Origin: Desulfosarcina widdelii
Lineage (GTDB): Bacteria; Desulfobacterota; Desulfobacteria; Desulfobacterales; Desulfosarcinaceae
DNA length: 64,000 bases
Reading direction: 5' to 3'
NCBI RefSeq assembly: GCF_009688965.1
Contig: NZ_AP021875.1
Span: forward strand, 6,076,001-6,140,000
Each line of letters starts with the position of its first letter. The first letter of the stretch is position 1. A program made the position numbers and the translations under genes. The notes beneath the pieces were generated by a model. The model made no database searches. It saw only the letters and a program-made list of their open reading frames with translations, and had not been told where the DNA came from. This document shows positions 16,400-25,825 of this stretch, piece by piece.

Positions 16400-18258
16400 C
16401 CTTCCAGTTCCTCCAACCGCTTCTGGAACTTTTTTTCCAGCCGCTGGCGCTGCTCGTCCATCTCCTCCATTTCGGCAAAGCGCGTCTCGATGATGTCCTG
16501 GCAGGAACGGATCTGTTGGGAAAGCGTGGCAATTCGCTGGCCGTCACCATCCTGGGACGCAGTGACCATTTCCCGATTGGCCTGGTCCAACAGGCTTTCG
16601 TTTTTTTCGATTTCCCGTTCCGCCTTGGCGATGGCATCGTCCATGGGTTTGAGGACCTTGGATTTTTCGGTGATGATTTCCGAGCGCAGCCGCCGAAGTT
16701 CCTTTTTGTTGTAACGGGGCGGCGCCGGCGTCATCTCCGATTCCGCGCAGTCCTGCCGCCGGGTCATGACCGCGGCATCTCCCCAGCCACCCTTTTCCAG
16801 AAAGTCCTGGTAGCCGCCGTCGAACATGCGGGCGCCGGCATCGTCGAAAACGATCAGTCGGTCGGCCAGGGCGTGGAGGAACATCTCGTTATGGGTGACC
16901 ATGATCACCGCACCGTCGAAATTGTCGATGGCTGCCAGCAGGGCGTCGCAGGCGTCCATGTCCAGGTGGTTGGTGGGCTCGTCCAGCATCAGCAGGTTCA
17001 CCGGGGTGACCAGTAGCTGCCCCAGCATCACCCGGCTTTTCTCACCGCCGGAAAGAACGCCGATTTTTTTCAAAGCACTTTCGCCCTCGAACATCATGGC
17101 TCCGCAGATGTTGCGGGCCTTCTGGCGGTCCACATCCGGCTGGGCGTAGAGGATTTCTTCTTCCACGGTACGGCTGTCCACCAGGGTCTGGATGTTGGTC
17201 TGTTCGAATACACCAGCCTCGACCTGCGGATTAACCGTAATCTTGCCCGATGCCGGCTCGAGCGTGCCGGCCAGGACTTTGAGCAGGGTGGTCTTGCCCC
17301 GGCCGTTTTTGCCCACGACGCAGATGCGTTCTCCGGCCAGGATGGAAAAGCCCAGGTCCCGGAACAGGGGCCGGTTGGCTCCCCAGGCAAAGGAAAGGTC
17401 TTCTGCGGTAAGCACCTGCTTGGCCTTGAAGGGCTTGTTGCGGAAAGAGAATTCCAGCCCCTTGATTTCCTCCAGCTTGTTTTTCTTTTCCATCTTGGCC
17501 AGGGTCTTGACGCGGGACTGAACCATATTGGCCAGCCGCGCCTTGGCCCGGAAGCGAGAGATGAACAGGCGGATCTCCTTTGCCTTGCGCTCATCGTTCA
17601 GGCGGGTTTTTTCGTAGATTTCCTCGTCCTGGGCGATCTGTTCGTAATATTTTTCCGTGTTGCCGGCGATCTTGCGAGCCTTTTTGCGGTGAATGCCCAC
17701 GGTGTGGGTGACCAGCTTGTCCATGAATCCACGGTCGTGGGTGATCAGCATCAGTTCGTGAGGCCAGGTCAACAGGAAATTCTCGATCCAGCGGATGGAG
17801 GTGATGTCCAGGTAGTTGGTCGGCTCGTCCAGAAGCAGCAGGTCCGGCTCCGAGACCAGCACCTTGGCCAGGTTGAGCCGTACCTGGAAACCGCCGCTAA
17901 AGTCGTGGGGATCACGCACCATGTCGCCGTCGGAAAAACCCAGCCCGTCAAGGATTTTCTCCACCTTCCAGTGGTGGTCCTTTTCGGCCGCTGTGAGCCC
18001 TTTCATGCCCTCGGCCAGAACGGTTTTTTCTGTGAACCGGATGTGCTGGCGCACGTAGCCGATGCGGTAGCCCTTGGGCATGGTGATGCTGCCGTCGTCG
18101 TAGCCCTCTTCGCCGACGATGATGTGAAACAGGGTGGACTTGCCGTGGCCGTTGCGGCCTACCAGGCCCACCCGCTCCTTGGAATTGATCTTGAAGCTGA
18201 CGCCGTCGAACAGCTCGCGGCCGCCGAAGCTTTTCCGTAAATTTTCTATGCTTATCAT
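16396..18258 (-). CDS. ABC-F family ATPase
   Basis: A 620-residue cytosolic protein with two ABC ATPase domains and no membrane segments. Walker A motifs are GRNGHGKST and GKNGRGKTT; signatures are FSGGFQVRLNLAKVL and LSGGEKSRVMLGQLL; Walker B motifs are LLLLDEPTNYLD and LLMLDEPTNHLD. A charged interdomain linker and a C-terminal coiled coil (about 530-620) follow the Uup/YheS pattern. ABC-F proteins act on ribosomes to resolve stalls. It is coupled to the radical SAM gene and lies 31 bases after the M55 peptidase gene. Confidence 0.92.
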   Translation of the reverse strand: MISIENLRKSFGGRELFDGVSFKINSKERVGLVGRNGHGKSTLFHIIVGEEGYDDGSITMPKGYRIGYVRQHIRFTEKTVLAEGMKGLTAAEKDHHWKVEKILDGLGFSDGDMVRDPHDFSGGFQVRLNLAKVLVSEPDLLLLDEPTNYLDITSIRWIENFLLTWPHELMLITHDRGFMDKLVTHTVGIHRKKARKIAGNTEKYYEQIAQDEEIYEKTRLNDERKAKEIRLFISRFRAKARLANMVQSRVKTLAKMEKKNKLEEIKGLEFSFRNKPFKAKQVLTAEDLSFAWGANRPLFRDLGFSILAGERICVVGKNGRGKTTLLKVLAGTLEPASGKITVNPQVEAGVFEQTNIQTLVDSRTVEEEILYAQPDVDRQKARNICGAMMFEGESALKKIGVLSGGEKSRVMLGQLLVTPVNLLMLDEPTNHLDMDACDALLAAIDNFDGAVIMVTHNEMFLHALADRLIVFDDAGARMFDGGYQDFLEKGGWGDAAVMTRRQDCAESEMTPAPPRYNKKELRRLRSEIITEKSKVLKPMDDAIAKAEREIEKNESLLDQANREMVTASQDGDGQRIATLSQQIRSCQDIIETRFAEMEEMDEQRQRLEKKFQKRLEELEG

Positions 18259-18289
18259 GGCGCTGGTATAGTGGAAGGCGGTATGGGTG

Positions 18290-19204
18290 TCAATCGCGAG
18301 GAAAAGCTTTTAACTGTCGACGAACCCACAAAAGGCCCAGCCAACCGATTGCGTTGAAAAGCATGAGGCTGAAAGGCAGCGTTCTTTCCGCCAACGGGGG
18401 AAGATAGCACAATCGAATCAGACGGTTGTAGAGGGTATCCATGTCCGGCGCATCGATGCGCACTCTGGCACCGGTGCGGTCGAATCCCCATCGGTCGGCC
18501 ATCCTGGCGGCTGCTTTCGCTCCATCCCGGATGGCGATGACGGCATGGAAGGGGCCTTTCGGTCCATAGGGCTGCGTTGTTCTGTTGGAAAACGCCTTTG
18601 CAGCGGATCGGGCCAGGTCCCTGCGCCAGCGGTCGGCATCCAGGGCTTGCGGCGGCATGCTTTTCTCGATGGAAAAGGTATGGATGCCGGGTATGCGTTC
18701 ACGGGCCTGGGTGCAGGCGACCGGGCAGCCGGAAAAGAAAATGGCAGGAAGACCAAAAGGGGCCAGCACAGCGGCGAACAGCTCCACCTCGGCCAGCGGC
18801 CGGCCATTGACCTTCAGGGATGCCAGCCGGGAAGTCAGGGTGTGGGCGAGAAATCCGCTGGTGCCGGCGGCCGCATGCATGCCGAGCATCATGACGCCGT
18901 CGGCGCTGTCGGGATCCCCCAGACCCGGTACGGGTCCCTGGCGGTAGCCGCAAACAACCGCGGCCCGTCTGTCGATCATCTCGGGAAGAAGATTGTACCC
19001 GGTGCGATGAAAATCCTTGACCGTCACCCGCCCGACACCGGCATCAAAAAGCACCTTGACCACCGCATCCACATCGCGGGACATGGCGGCGCATGCGTGG
19101 GCCCAGGGCTGCGTGAGAAATGACGACGCTCTGTAACTGCCGCAGCCGCTGCTGCCTTCGATGTCGGCTATGATTAATATATGGCGATAGGCGGGCGCAT
19201 TCAT
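18290..19204 (-). CDS. M55-family D-aminopeptidase (DppA-like)
   Basis: About 304 residues. Metal ligands expected for DppA can be seen: Asp and Glu in IADIEGSSG, His in KDFHRTGYNL, His in GMHAAAGTSGFLAHTL, and Glu in AEVELFAAVLAPFG. Members hydrolyse peptides with D-amino acids in zinc-dependent decamers. The C-terminus ends in a hydrophobic stretch (LPFSLMLFNAIGWLGLLWV) that may bind the membrane, which is unusual. The start is uncertain: the frame is open to 19279 and no candidate has a clear Shine-Dalgarno; ATG 19204 leaves the usual N-terminus. Confidence 0.82.
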   Translation of the reverse strand: MNAPAYRHILIIADIEGSSGCGSYRASSFLTQPWAHACAAMSRDVDAVVKVLFDAGVGRVTVKDFHRTGYNLLPEMIDRRAAVVCGYRQGPVPGLGDPDSADGVMMLGMHAAAGTSGFLAHTLTSRLASLKVNGRPLAEVELFAAVLAPFGLPAIFFSGCPVACTQARERIPGIHTFSIEKSMPPQALDADRWRRDLARSAAKAFSNRTTQPYGPKGPFHAVIAIRDGAKAAARMADRWGFDRTGARVRIDAPDMDTLYNRLIRLCYLPPLAERTLPFSLMLFNAIGWLGLLWVRRQLKAFPRD

Positions 19205-19617
19205 ATTAAAACCCATGTTCTGATAATGCATGACAATGGTGGCTATGGCCGGCATTGCGGTCTCGACCGTAACTCGCACGCTACCATATCCGCCGTCGAA
19301 ACGGAATTGCCAGGTTTTCTATGGCCATAACGGGAATTGGTGGTAGGTGGAAATGTGGAATCGTCTTAATTGATCTTCAGTCGGGCCAAAGTAGGGATAA
19401 GGTATCGTATTCTGTATCGGTGTCTTGATCGATCTCGGATCCACGGAAGGTGGATATCAGCTGTCGGGCTTGACTGGCAATTCGTTGGAGAAATCTTGAC
19501 TTTGGCAAACTATTATTCCGATGCGTATAGATCAAATCAATCAATGAAAATGCAGGTCCGGTAAGACGATGCCATCAAATCAAATAAGCCATCATTGATA
19601 CAAGTGAGCTATTACTA
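19205..19617. other. Intergenic region without a recognisable gene
   Basis: About 410 bp between two minus-strand genes. It is more AT-rich than its flanks. A 64-codon plus-strand frame at 19370 has no family features or ribosome-binding site. I see no repeat or hairpin with a T run. Confidence 0.4.
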
Positions 19618-21507
19618 TCATTTTTCTGGAATTCCCGCCTTGTGATACGCTTCAAGAAGGCGATTTTTCTGTTCTATATTAGAAATATCAAATTCTTCAA
19701 TTTGCGCCGTAGTATAAGTTGGTTTAATCCGCAAAACTTCGGCAGCAGCTTCACGTGCCTTTTCCTCATTACCCAACAACTGATATGAACACGTTAATCC
19801 CGAATAGGCAAAAAGATAATCTGGGTTGCGTTCTATGGCCTTATTCCACAATGGGATTGCCTTTTCATATTGTTCAGTTAATGCATAGGACCAAGCCAGA
19901 TTATTCAAATAATTGATTGGTGTGACTGGATTGAGGCGGATTGCCTTTTCCAAAAGAGGAATAGCTTCATCATAGCGCCCCGCAAACCTGAGCACCAATC
20001 CATAAAAGAAAATGGAACTTGCAGAGTTTGGGCTTAATTCGACAGCTTTCTGCATCTCGACAATGGCCTTTTCGTATTGTTTTCTTAGCATAAATACGCA
20101 GCCAAGTAATCGATGTGAAGTGGGATCTGTACCAGACAGGTCTATGGCCTTGTGGGCCAACTGCTCGGCTGTTTTTAGCGATTTAGCACGATCCTTGCTT
20201 CGGTAGAACCAGATATCGTCTAAATGCGTCCATCCCAGCAAAGTATAGGCAATTCCATAATCGGGATCCAAGGCAATCGCTTCTTCGGCTAATTTTCTGG
20301 CTTGAAGGGTATCTCCTTCTGTTCTGCGCAAGAATAGCTCAGACCCCTGTATTATTTTCTCATAGGCTTTTAGGTTTGTCGTTTTTACTGTGGCATACCG
20401 GCCATGGCTTTCATATGCGATATTCACTTGTAGTCCAGCCATGATTTTCATGGCAATTTCATCTTGCAGCTCAAAAATATCCTTGATTTTTCTGTCATAA
20501 TTTTCAGCCCATATGTGGTGGCCTGAAGTTGCATCTATCAGTTGTGCGGTGATGCGGAGCTGATCATTCGACCGTTGAATGCTTCCCTCAAGGATGTATT
20601 TAACTCCGAGCGCTTTGGCTATTTGTTGAACAGTCATTTGTTTGTCCCTAAAAGCAAAACTGGACTGTCTTGCTATAACAATAATGTATGGGATTTTTGA
20701 TAGAGATGTGATGATTTGTTCAGTGAAACCATCACTGAAATACTTTTGGTCTTTATCTGCACTCATGTTGTCAAATGGCAGAACGGCAATAGACGGCTTA
20801 TCCGGCCAAGGGTGAACCATCTTTTCCACCGAGGCGGATTCTATTTCGGGATCACGGGGATAAAACAGCCATATCAAAACAGCGCTGGCTATCAATAACA
20901 TGGCGATAGCAACCGAAGCTGATTTCTTAAGTTTCGTAGGTGCTGCTTTGGGCTCTCCGATAATCCTGCCCTCATCTTCTGGAGCCAATAGAATGCGGTA
21001 GATCCTAACCGGTTCGTTGATGTTTTTTACTGCATGCTCCCCCAAATATTCAAATCCCTGGCGCACCTTCTTTTTAACCTGATCGTAAACGCCTCTGGAA
21101 ATACAGATGCCGCCGGGTTCGGCCAGGCTTTCAATTCTAGCGGCAACGTTTACACCATCACCGTAAATACACTCATCTTTATGAATGATATCGCCTAAAT
21201 TGATTCCGATACGAAAAACCATTCGACGGTTTTCGGGAAGTTTACTGTTTTCGATTTCCAGAGTGCTCTGTATCTCGACTGCCCCGTTGACAGCGTTTAA
21301 AGCACTGCCAAACTCCGCCAAAATATTATCGCCGGGAGTATCGACGACACGCCCCTGGTGCTTTTGGATCAAGCCGGAAATGATTTTTCGATATGCAGTA
21401 ATGGTGTTGACGGTAGTTTCATCATCATCGCCCATCAGCTTGCTGTAGCCTTTGACATCCGCACTAAGAATCGCCGTTAATTTGCGTTGCGTAGCGTTCT
21501 CTGCCAT
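19618..21507 (-). CDS. Class III adenylate/guanylate cyclase with TPR repeats
   Basis: A 629-residue membrane protein. A class III cyclase domain comes first (residues 8-185): metal Asp17 in ILSADVKGYSKLM, GDNILAEF, the second Asp in GINLGDIIH and YGDGVNVAARIE. A single membrane helix lies near 200-220. An extracytoplasmic domain of the kind paired with such cyclases (SIAVLPFDNMS, then EGSIQRSNDQLRITAQLID) and several TPR repeats (about 385-620) follow. It probably makes cAMP in response to a periplasmic signal. The DNA is AT-richer than its neighbours, hinting at acquisition. Confidence 0.88.
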   Translation of the reverse strand: MAENATQRKLTAILSADVKGYSKLMGDDDETTVNTITAYRKIISGLIQKHQGRVVDTPGDNILAEFGSALNAVNGAVEIQSTLEIENSKLPENRRMVFRIGINLGDIIHKDECIYGDGVNVAARIESLAEPGGICISRGVYDQVKKKVRQGFEYLGEHAVKNINEPVRIYRILLAPEDEGRIIGEPKAAPTKLKKSASVAIAMLLIASAVLIWLFYPRDPEIESASVEKMVHPWPDKPSIAVLPFDNMSADKDQKYFSDGFTEQIITSLSKIPYIIVIARQSSFAFRDKQMTVQQIAKALGVKYILEGSIQRSNDQLRITAQLIDATSGHHIWAENYDRKIKDIFELQDEIAMKIMAGLQVNIAYESHGRYATVKTTNLKAYEKIIQGSELFLRRTEGDTLQARKLAEEAIALDPDYGIAYTLLGWTHLDDIWFYRSKDRAKSLKTAEQLAHKAIDLSGTDPTSHRLLGCVFMLRKQYEKAIVEMQKAVELSPNSASSIFFYGLVLRFAGRYDEAIPLLEKAIRLNPVTPINYLNNLAWSYALTEQYEKAIPLWNKAIERNPDYLFAYSGLTCSYQLLGNEEKAREAAAEVLRIKPTYTTAQIEEFDISNIEQKNRLLEAYHKAGIPEK

Positions 21508-21879
21508 AGGATTCTCCCGGAATGATCGAAGGATGCATTACCAAATCATCAAGATATCGGGATCGCTTTTGATTCAACTGCGTTTCGAAATAATTGTGGG
21601 CACAGAGCAAGGAGGGGGGAACGATGAACTATTCCCGATATTTATAAATAGAATGGATCGGTTGTAAGGGTCAAGCGCCGATTCACAATTCTAATCATCA
21701 TCTAGGAATGACAGTTTGATTTTAGCGATTTGGAATTACTTGAAAGTAGCTGCCGTCGCCACACTTTGGCGGATATTGGAAATAGATGGTTCGGACATGT
21801 CAATCGGGATTCCGGTAGCCATAGTTGAAATCGAAGAGGATTGTTTGAGAGAATTTACAATCTTATTTTTGGTTGCAGG
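21508..21879. other. Intergenic region without a recognisable gene
   Basis: About 370 bp, AT-rich, between the cyclase start and the acyltransferase 3' end. No convincing gene, repeat or terminator was seen; it should contain the cyclase promoter. Confidence 0.4.
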
Positions 21880-22617
21880 TCAGCGCACGAGGCTGGAGGC
21901 CATGGCGACCATCGGAACAACCGGCTGCTCCATTCCAAAGCAATATCGGTCCCGCCGGGATTCGAGGTCGTGAATGAGCGCCTGTTTGAATCCATCCGGA
22001 CCGTGTTGGGACATCAGGCGGTCGCGATACTCGCCAATATCGACGCTTTCCAGGCGCATGCGCAGGGTCTTGAAAAGCCGGGGCAGGGGGCTTTGTCCGG
22101 GGATCTGCACGTGGTGCAGGCCGGCGCTGTAGGTCAGCAGCATGCGTCCTTCGGGGATGCTTTGAAGGATGTCGGCAATGCCGCCCCGCACAGTCATGGG
22201 CCGGCCTTTCTTGTCCAGGCCGTTGGCCCGCATCATGCGTCCTTCAGGCATGATGATCACCATGGAATCGGGCTGGACTGTTGTCAGCACCTGATCCCAG
22301 GTGTGGTCGTTTTTGCGGGTGATAGTAACCACATTCCTGGCCACCATACGAAAAAAGAACCCCATCAGCGGGCGGCGAGTGGCCTTGTCGGCAACGGGCA
22401 TGAGTCCCTGGAACGCGATGCGCCGGATGAATTTGTTGGGGAATCCTCCGACGAACAGGGGCTCGTAGAGGCTGGTGTGGTTGAGAAAGGTCACCAGGCG
22501 CAGTTTCCGCCAGGGTTCGGCGGGCGGCTGGTGTACCCACCGGATGTCGAACCGATAAAAGAGGCGGCTCAGGCCTTTGATGCCCCGCAGCATGGTGTAG
22601 ATGCACTCTTCTCGCAT
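21880..22617 (-). CDS. PlsC-like 1-acylglycerol-3-phosphate acyltransferase
   Basis: A 245-residue lysophospholipid-type acyltransferase. The catalytic block is NHTSLYEP (H-x4-E instead of H-x4-D) and the substrate block is MPEGRMMR. Members transfer acyl chains to lysophosphatidate or related lipids at the inner membrane. The acid replacement in the H-x4-D block is seen in some divergent families, so activity on the usual substrate is not certain. It is divergent from a NUDIX gene, with a small palindrome (22740-22758) between them. Confidence 0.78.
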   Translation of the reverse strand: MREECIYTMLRGIKGLSRLFYRFDIRWVHQPPAEPWRKLRLVTFLNHTSLYEPLFVGGFPNKFIRRIAFQGLMPVADKATRRPLMGFFFRMVARNVVTITRKNDHTWDQVLTTVQPDSMVIIMPEGRMMRANGLDKKGRPMTVRGGIADILQSIPEGRMLLTYSAGLHHVQIPGQSPLPRLFKTLRMRLESVDIGEYRDRLMSQHGPDGFKQALIHDLESRRDRYCFGMEQPVVPMVAMASSLVR

Positions 22618-22739
22618 AGCAGCCTTCGATGCAAAAATCGTTGCGGTTCCTGATGAATTCTGCGATCCTAACGCACAACTTGCTGAAAGTATAGATTTTC
22701 CGTACTTATTTACAAAAGTTTTACAATGTTTGCTGGGTC

Positions 22740-22758
22740 ATGATAATGGTAGTATCAT
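22740..22758. promoter_or_regulatory. Small inverted repeat in a divergent intergenic region
   Basis: ATGATA (22740-22745) and TATCAT (22753-22758) flank seven bases, between the acyltransferase (minus) and NUDIX (plus) genes. It is a possible operator for either; there is no other support. Confidence 0.3.
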
Positions 22759-22803
22759 TCAGAACCTGCAACCAACCCGAACATTGAAAACCGGTACTTA
22801 TCC

Positions 22804-23472
22804 ATGATCGACCTCACCTGCAATAAGAGTCTGCTGAATCGCATTCGTGCGAACCTGGACCGTTTTACGAAGCGCACCAAGGCCATTGGCGGCTTAAAAG
22901 AGGCTGCTGTGGCCATCGCAATTGTCGATACCCGGAAAGCGCCGCATCTTAACGACACCGACTCCCGGGAATCGGGGAAGGGTCAGGCGGCAATCATCCT
23001 CACCAGGAGGGCGACGAACCTGAGAAATCATGCCGGTCAGTGGGCGCTGCCGGGCGGCCATGTGGAAGCCGGGGAGCATCCGGAAGAGACCGTATTGAGA
23101 GAACTTGAAGAGGAGGTCGGGCTGCGGCTCGATGCAGATCGGATTATCGGGCGTTTGGATGATTATGGCACGCGGTCGGGCTTTCTCATCACGCCTGTGG
23201 TTGTCTGGGCGGGTGCGGATGTTTCTCTGACGGCCAATACCGATGAGGTCGCAGCTATTCATCGAATTCCCCTGACCGAACTGTTGCGCGACGACGCTCC
23301 GATGCTCGAAAAGATTCCCGAAAGCGAAAAACCGGTTCTGTTTATGCCCATCGGAAAGGATGTTGTGGCCGCGCCGACCGCGGCAATGATTTACCAATTT
23401 CGGGAAGTCGCCCTGTGTGGAAACGACACCCGCGTCGATCATTACGAACAGCCCCGCTTTGCCTGGAAATGA
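22804..23472 (+). CDS. NUDIX hydrolase, NudL/CoA pyrophosphatase-like
   Basis: A 222-residue NUDIX protein. The Nudix box is complete: G-x5-E-x7-REUXEEXGU in GHVEAGEHPEETVLRELEEEVGL. An upstream stretch like LTRRATNLRNHAGQWALPGG resembles the CoA-diphosphatase signature, so 3'-dephospho-CoA or CoA hydrolysis is plausible. It stands alone on the plus strand and is divergent from the acyltransferase. Confidence 0.85.
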   Translation: MIDLTCNKSLLNRIRANLDRFTKRTKAIGGLKEAAVAIAIVDTRKAPHLNDTDSRESGKGQAAIILTRRATNLRNHAGQWALPGGHVEAGEHPEETVLRELEEEVGLRLDADRIIGRLDDYGTRSGFLITPVVVWAGADVSLTANTDEVAAIHRIPLTELLRDDAPMLEKIPESEKPVLFMPIGKDVVAAPTAAMIYQFREVALCGNDTRVDHYEQPRFAWK

Positions 23473-23848
23473 TCGATGGCCGCGGCTGTCAAAAAAAGAA
23501 GCGTTTAAAGAAGCACGGGAAGACCCTCAAACGGAGCGCGGTTTTACCATTCCAGCGCAATATATTTCTTTCGCTGCAATAATTATCATTCGCCTGTTAT
23601 CCCGCGTATATCTTCAAGGGGGACTTCCTTCCATTTGTGCAAAAATCAATATCTATCAGAAATAAATGAATAAAATAGTTCAGGCAATCAGACGCTAACG
23701 CCATTGACACGCGCCTTTGAAATAGGAATTGAGCCGTTTCGACTGGAACCATTTTTGCTTTTCTAGTTTGATTTAATCTCCATGACAGCATCCGATTCCA
23801 TTTTGCTTTCATCAACGTGACAAAAACTTCAATGGAGACTTTCGTCGC
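23473..23848. other. Intergenic region with a possible sigma-54 site
   Basis: 376 bp without a recognisable gene. At 23744-23759 the plus strand reads TGGAACCATTTTTGCT, with GG and GC ten bases apart but A in place of the -24 C. It is about 85 bp upstream of the tandem-GAF gene. A TTGACA at 23704 lacks a good -10 box. Confidence 0.35.
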
Positions 23849-24889
23849 ATGAAACAACAACACGATTATCTCAGGCTGTTGCTTGACGTCACCAAAACCC
23901 TCACCGCTGAGCTGAACATGGATAAGGTCCTGCATCTGATCGCCTCCCGGGTTCCTGAAGCGGTTCAAGTGGATGCAGCGACCATTCGCCTGCTGGACCC
24001 GACCGGGAAGAAGTTGGTTTTAAAAGCCGCTTCCGGTCTGAGCGATGCGTATTTAAAAAGAGGCCCCATCGATGCAGAGGAGAGTGTGCTCTCGGCCCTG
24101 AAGGGAACGCCGATTGCAATCGTTGACGCCGACAATGACCCCCGAATTCAATACCCCGAAGCCGCCCGCAAGGAGGGGATAAAAAGTATTCTGGTGGCCC
24201 CCATTCCCATTCGGGGAAAAATCAACGGGGTGTTGCGGCTGCTGTCGCACACCCGGCGCGAATTCGAGCCCTTGGAGATCGAATTCGCGGCTGCCCTGGC
24301 CGAACAGTGCGGCATTGCCATTGAAAATGCGCACATTTACGACGAACAGAAACGCCAGTTGAACTATTTCAAGGGCGTCTGCGAAATCAGCAAAACCATC
24401 GCTGAAACCCGGCAGTTGGACGATATCTTTAATTTCATCGTCACCAAACTGCCCGAGGTGATGGATTTGAAGGCCTGCACCCTGCGTCTGTTCGAATCCT
24501 CAAAGGGACAGCTGGAACTGAAGGCGGCATATGGATTGAGCCAGGCCTATCTCGAACGCGGGCCAATCGACGACGAACTGGCGACCTATTTCATCTTAAA
24601 TGGCGAACCGGTATTGATCTTGGACGCCACGAGCGACGTTCATACACAGTATCACCAGGAAGCCGCCAATGAGGGGGTGGGCAGCATCCTGGCCGTACCG
24701 CTTTCAATCCGCGGCGAAATTATCGGCGTTTTGCGCCTGCTAACGGCGGAACAGCGTCATTTCTCCGAAAATGAAATCAATTTTGCCATGACGGTCGCCG
24801 AACAGGGTGGCGTGGCCATCCAGAACGCCATCGATTATCAGAAAATGGAAAGCCTGTTGAAAGACTGCGATTCAGGGGGCCCGAGATAG
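23849..24889 (+). CDS. Tandem GAF-domain protein
   Basis: A 346-residue soluble protein made of two similar GAF domains (about 10-165 and 180-335). Each has the same layout, for example KRGPIDAEESVLSALKGTPIAIVDADNDPR and ERGPIDDELATYFILNGEPVLILDAT, showing internal duplication. No kinase, cyclase or DNA-binding domain is attached, so it must signal through partners or be a stand-alone sensor. A terminator follows directly. Confidence 0.82.
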   Translation: MKQQHDYLRLLLDVTKTLTAELNMDKVLHLIASRVPEAVQVDAATIRLLDPTGKKLVLKAASGLSDAYLKRGPIDAEESVLSALKGTPIAIVDADNDPRIQYPEAARKEGIKSILVAPIPIRGKINGVLRLLSHTRREFEPLEIEFAAALAEQCGIAIENAHIYDEQKRQLNYFKGVCEISKTIAETRQLDDIFNFIVTKLPEVMDLKACTLRLFESSKGQLELKAAYGLSQAYLERGPIDDELATYFILNGEPVLILDATSDVHTQYHQEAANEGVGSILAVPLSIRGEIIGVLRLLTAEQRHFSENEINFAMTVAEQGGVAIQNAIDYQKMESLLKDCDSGGPR

Positions 24890-24952
24890 GGAGCACTCTA
24901 TCCGGCCTGGACGGAGAAGCTTGACCGCTTTCGCGAATGAAAAGAGAAAAAG

Positions 24953-24989
24953 AAAAGCCCCGGATTGAGCGGATCGATCCGGGGCTTTT
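24953..24989 (+). terminator. Intrinsic terminator
   Basis: AAAAGCCCCGGA (24953-24964) pairs with TCCGGGGCTTTT (24978-24989). It terminates the tandem-GAF gene. A palindromic dispersed element begins eleven bases further on. Confidence 0.9.
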
Positions 24990-24999
24990 GTTCAGTATC

Positions 25000-25130
25000 C
25001 ATCCAGAAATGGCCAATTTGCCCGATATCTTTGTTGCGCAAAAAATTTTATCGTTGGAATATCAACCATATACCTGCGGTAAAATTTTTCGTGCGCCTCG
25101 ATCTCAACCAAATTTACCTATTTCTGGATG
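25000..25130. repeat. Dispersed palindromic element, subfamily 1 copy A
   Basis: 131 bp with perfect 11-bp terminal arms (CATCCAGAAAT ... ATTTCTGGATG). Its interior matches copy B at 51846-51990 over about 120 bp (shared blocks AAATGGCCAATTTGCCC, ACCTGCGGT, CCAAATTTACC), with about 75-80% identity by eye. It lies between the tandem-GAF terminator and the 3' end of the cytochrome b gene. Confidence 0.8.
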
Positions 25131-25163
25131 GGCACTATTTATGAAGAATGAAAATGGAGTTGC

Positions 25164-25823
25164 TCAACCGGCCGGCTGGCGGTCGCCGTGCTTCTCCCAC
25201 TCCTGCACATCGCCTTCTTCCACATCTTCCCAGCCGGTGATCATGGCTTTGACATGGGCGGTGACGGTGTGGCCGGTGGTGGTCATGTAAACGTGCACGA
25301 TGACAAAGCACAGGATGGCAAATGCCCCGGCCGTATGGACGAAAGCAATGACATCCAGGGTGAGCCAGTCCAGCCCCCAGGATTTCCAGGAATTGTAGCC
25401 CCAGTACAAGAATCCCGACAGCATTTGAATGGGCAGGAGGAATGCCGCCAGGGACAGGTAAACGATGCGCTGGAGGGGATTGTGTTTGGCCTCCTTGCGC
25501 TTGGGCACCGGATGGCTTTCGCCCCGAAAGATGCCGTAGCTGTAGTACAGGATCACCTGGAACATCTTCTTGGTGGTTGGGATGTACTGTTTCCACTCAC
25601 CGGTGGTGAAGACCCAGAACACAAAGAAAGCAAAAGCGATCAGCCAGCTCAGGCCCACGAAATTGTGCACATCCACAGCCTCGTCGAATCCCAGGAAGGG
25701 AAAGGTGCCATGCACCTCGAAGCCGGTGACCAGCAGCACGAAGATGAGGGCCATCTGCAGCCAGTGCCAGAAGCGCTCGTAGCGGGTGTACAGGTACATA
25801 TTGATCCTTTTTTTATCAGACAT
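25164..25823 (-). CDS. Cytochrome b membrane subunit, formate dehydrogenase gamma-like
   Basis: A 219-residue integral membrane protein with about four helices. It starts with YTRYERFWHWLQMALIFVLLVTGFEVHG, and histidines in helices (HNFVGLSW, HTAGAFAILCFVIVHVYM) are suited to bind two b haems. Such subunits link quinol to periplasmic cytochromes or oxidoreductases. The ATG at 25823 has GGAGG upstream, inside the end of the octahaem cytochrome gene. The pair probably forms a quinol:octahaem cytochrome complex. Its exact family (thiosulfate reductase or hydrogenase type) is not certain. Confidence 0.85.
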   Translation of the reverse strand: MSDKKRINMYLYTRYERFWHWLQMALIFVLLVTGFEVHGTFPFLGFDEAVDVHNFVGLSWLIAFAFFVFWVFTTGEWKQYIPTTKKMFQVILYYSYGIFRGESHPVPKRKEAKHNPLQRIVYLSLAAFLLPIQMLSGFLYWGYNSWKSWGLDWLTLDVIAFVHTAGAFAILCFVIVHVYMTTTGHTVTAHVKAMITGWEDVEEGDVQEWEKHGDRQPAG

Positions 25824-25825
25824 GT

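Noticed and set aside
19370..19564. A 64-codon frame in the gap before the cyclase gene
   Set aside because: No Shine-Dalgarno, no recognisable sequence and atypical composition.
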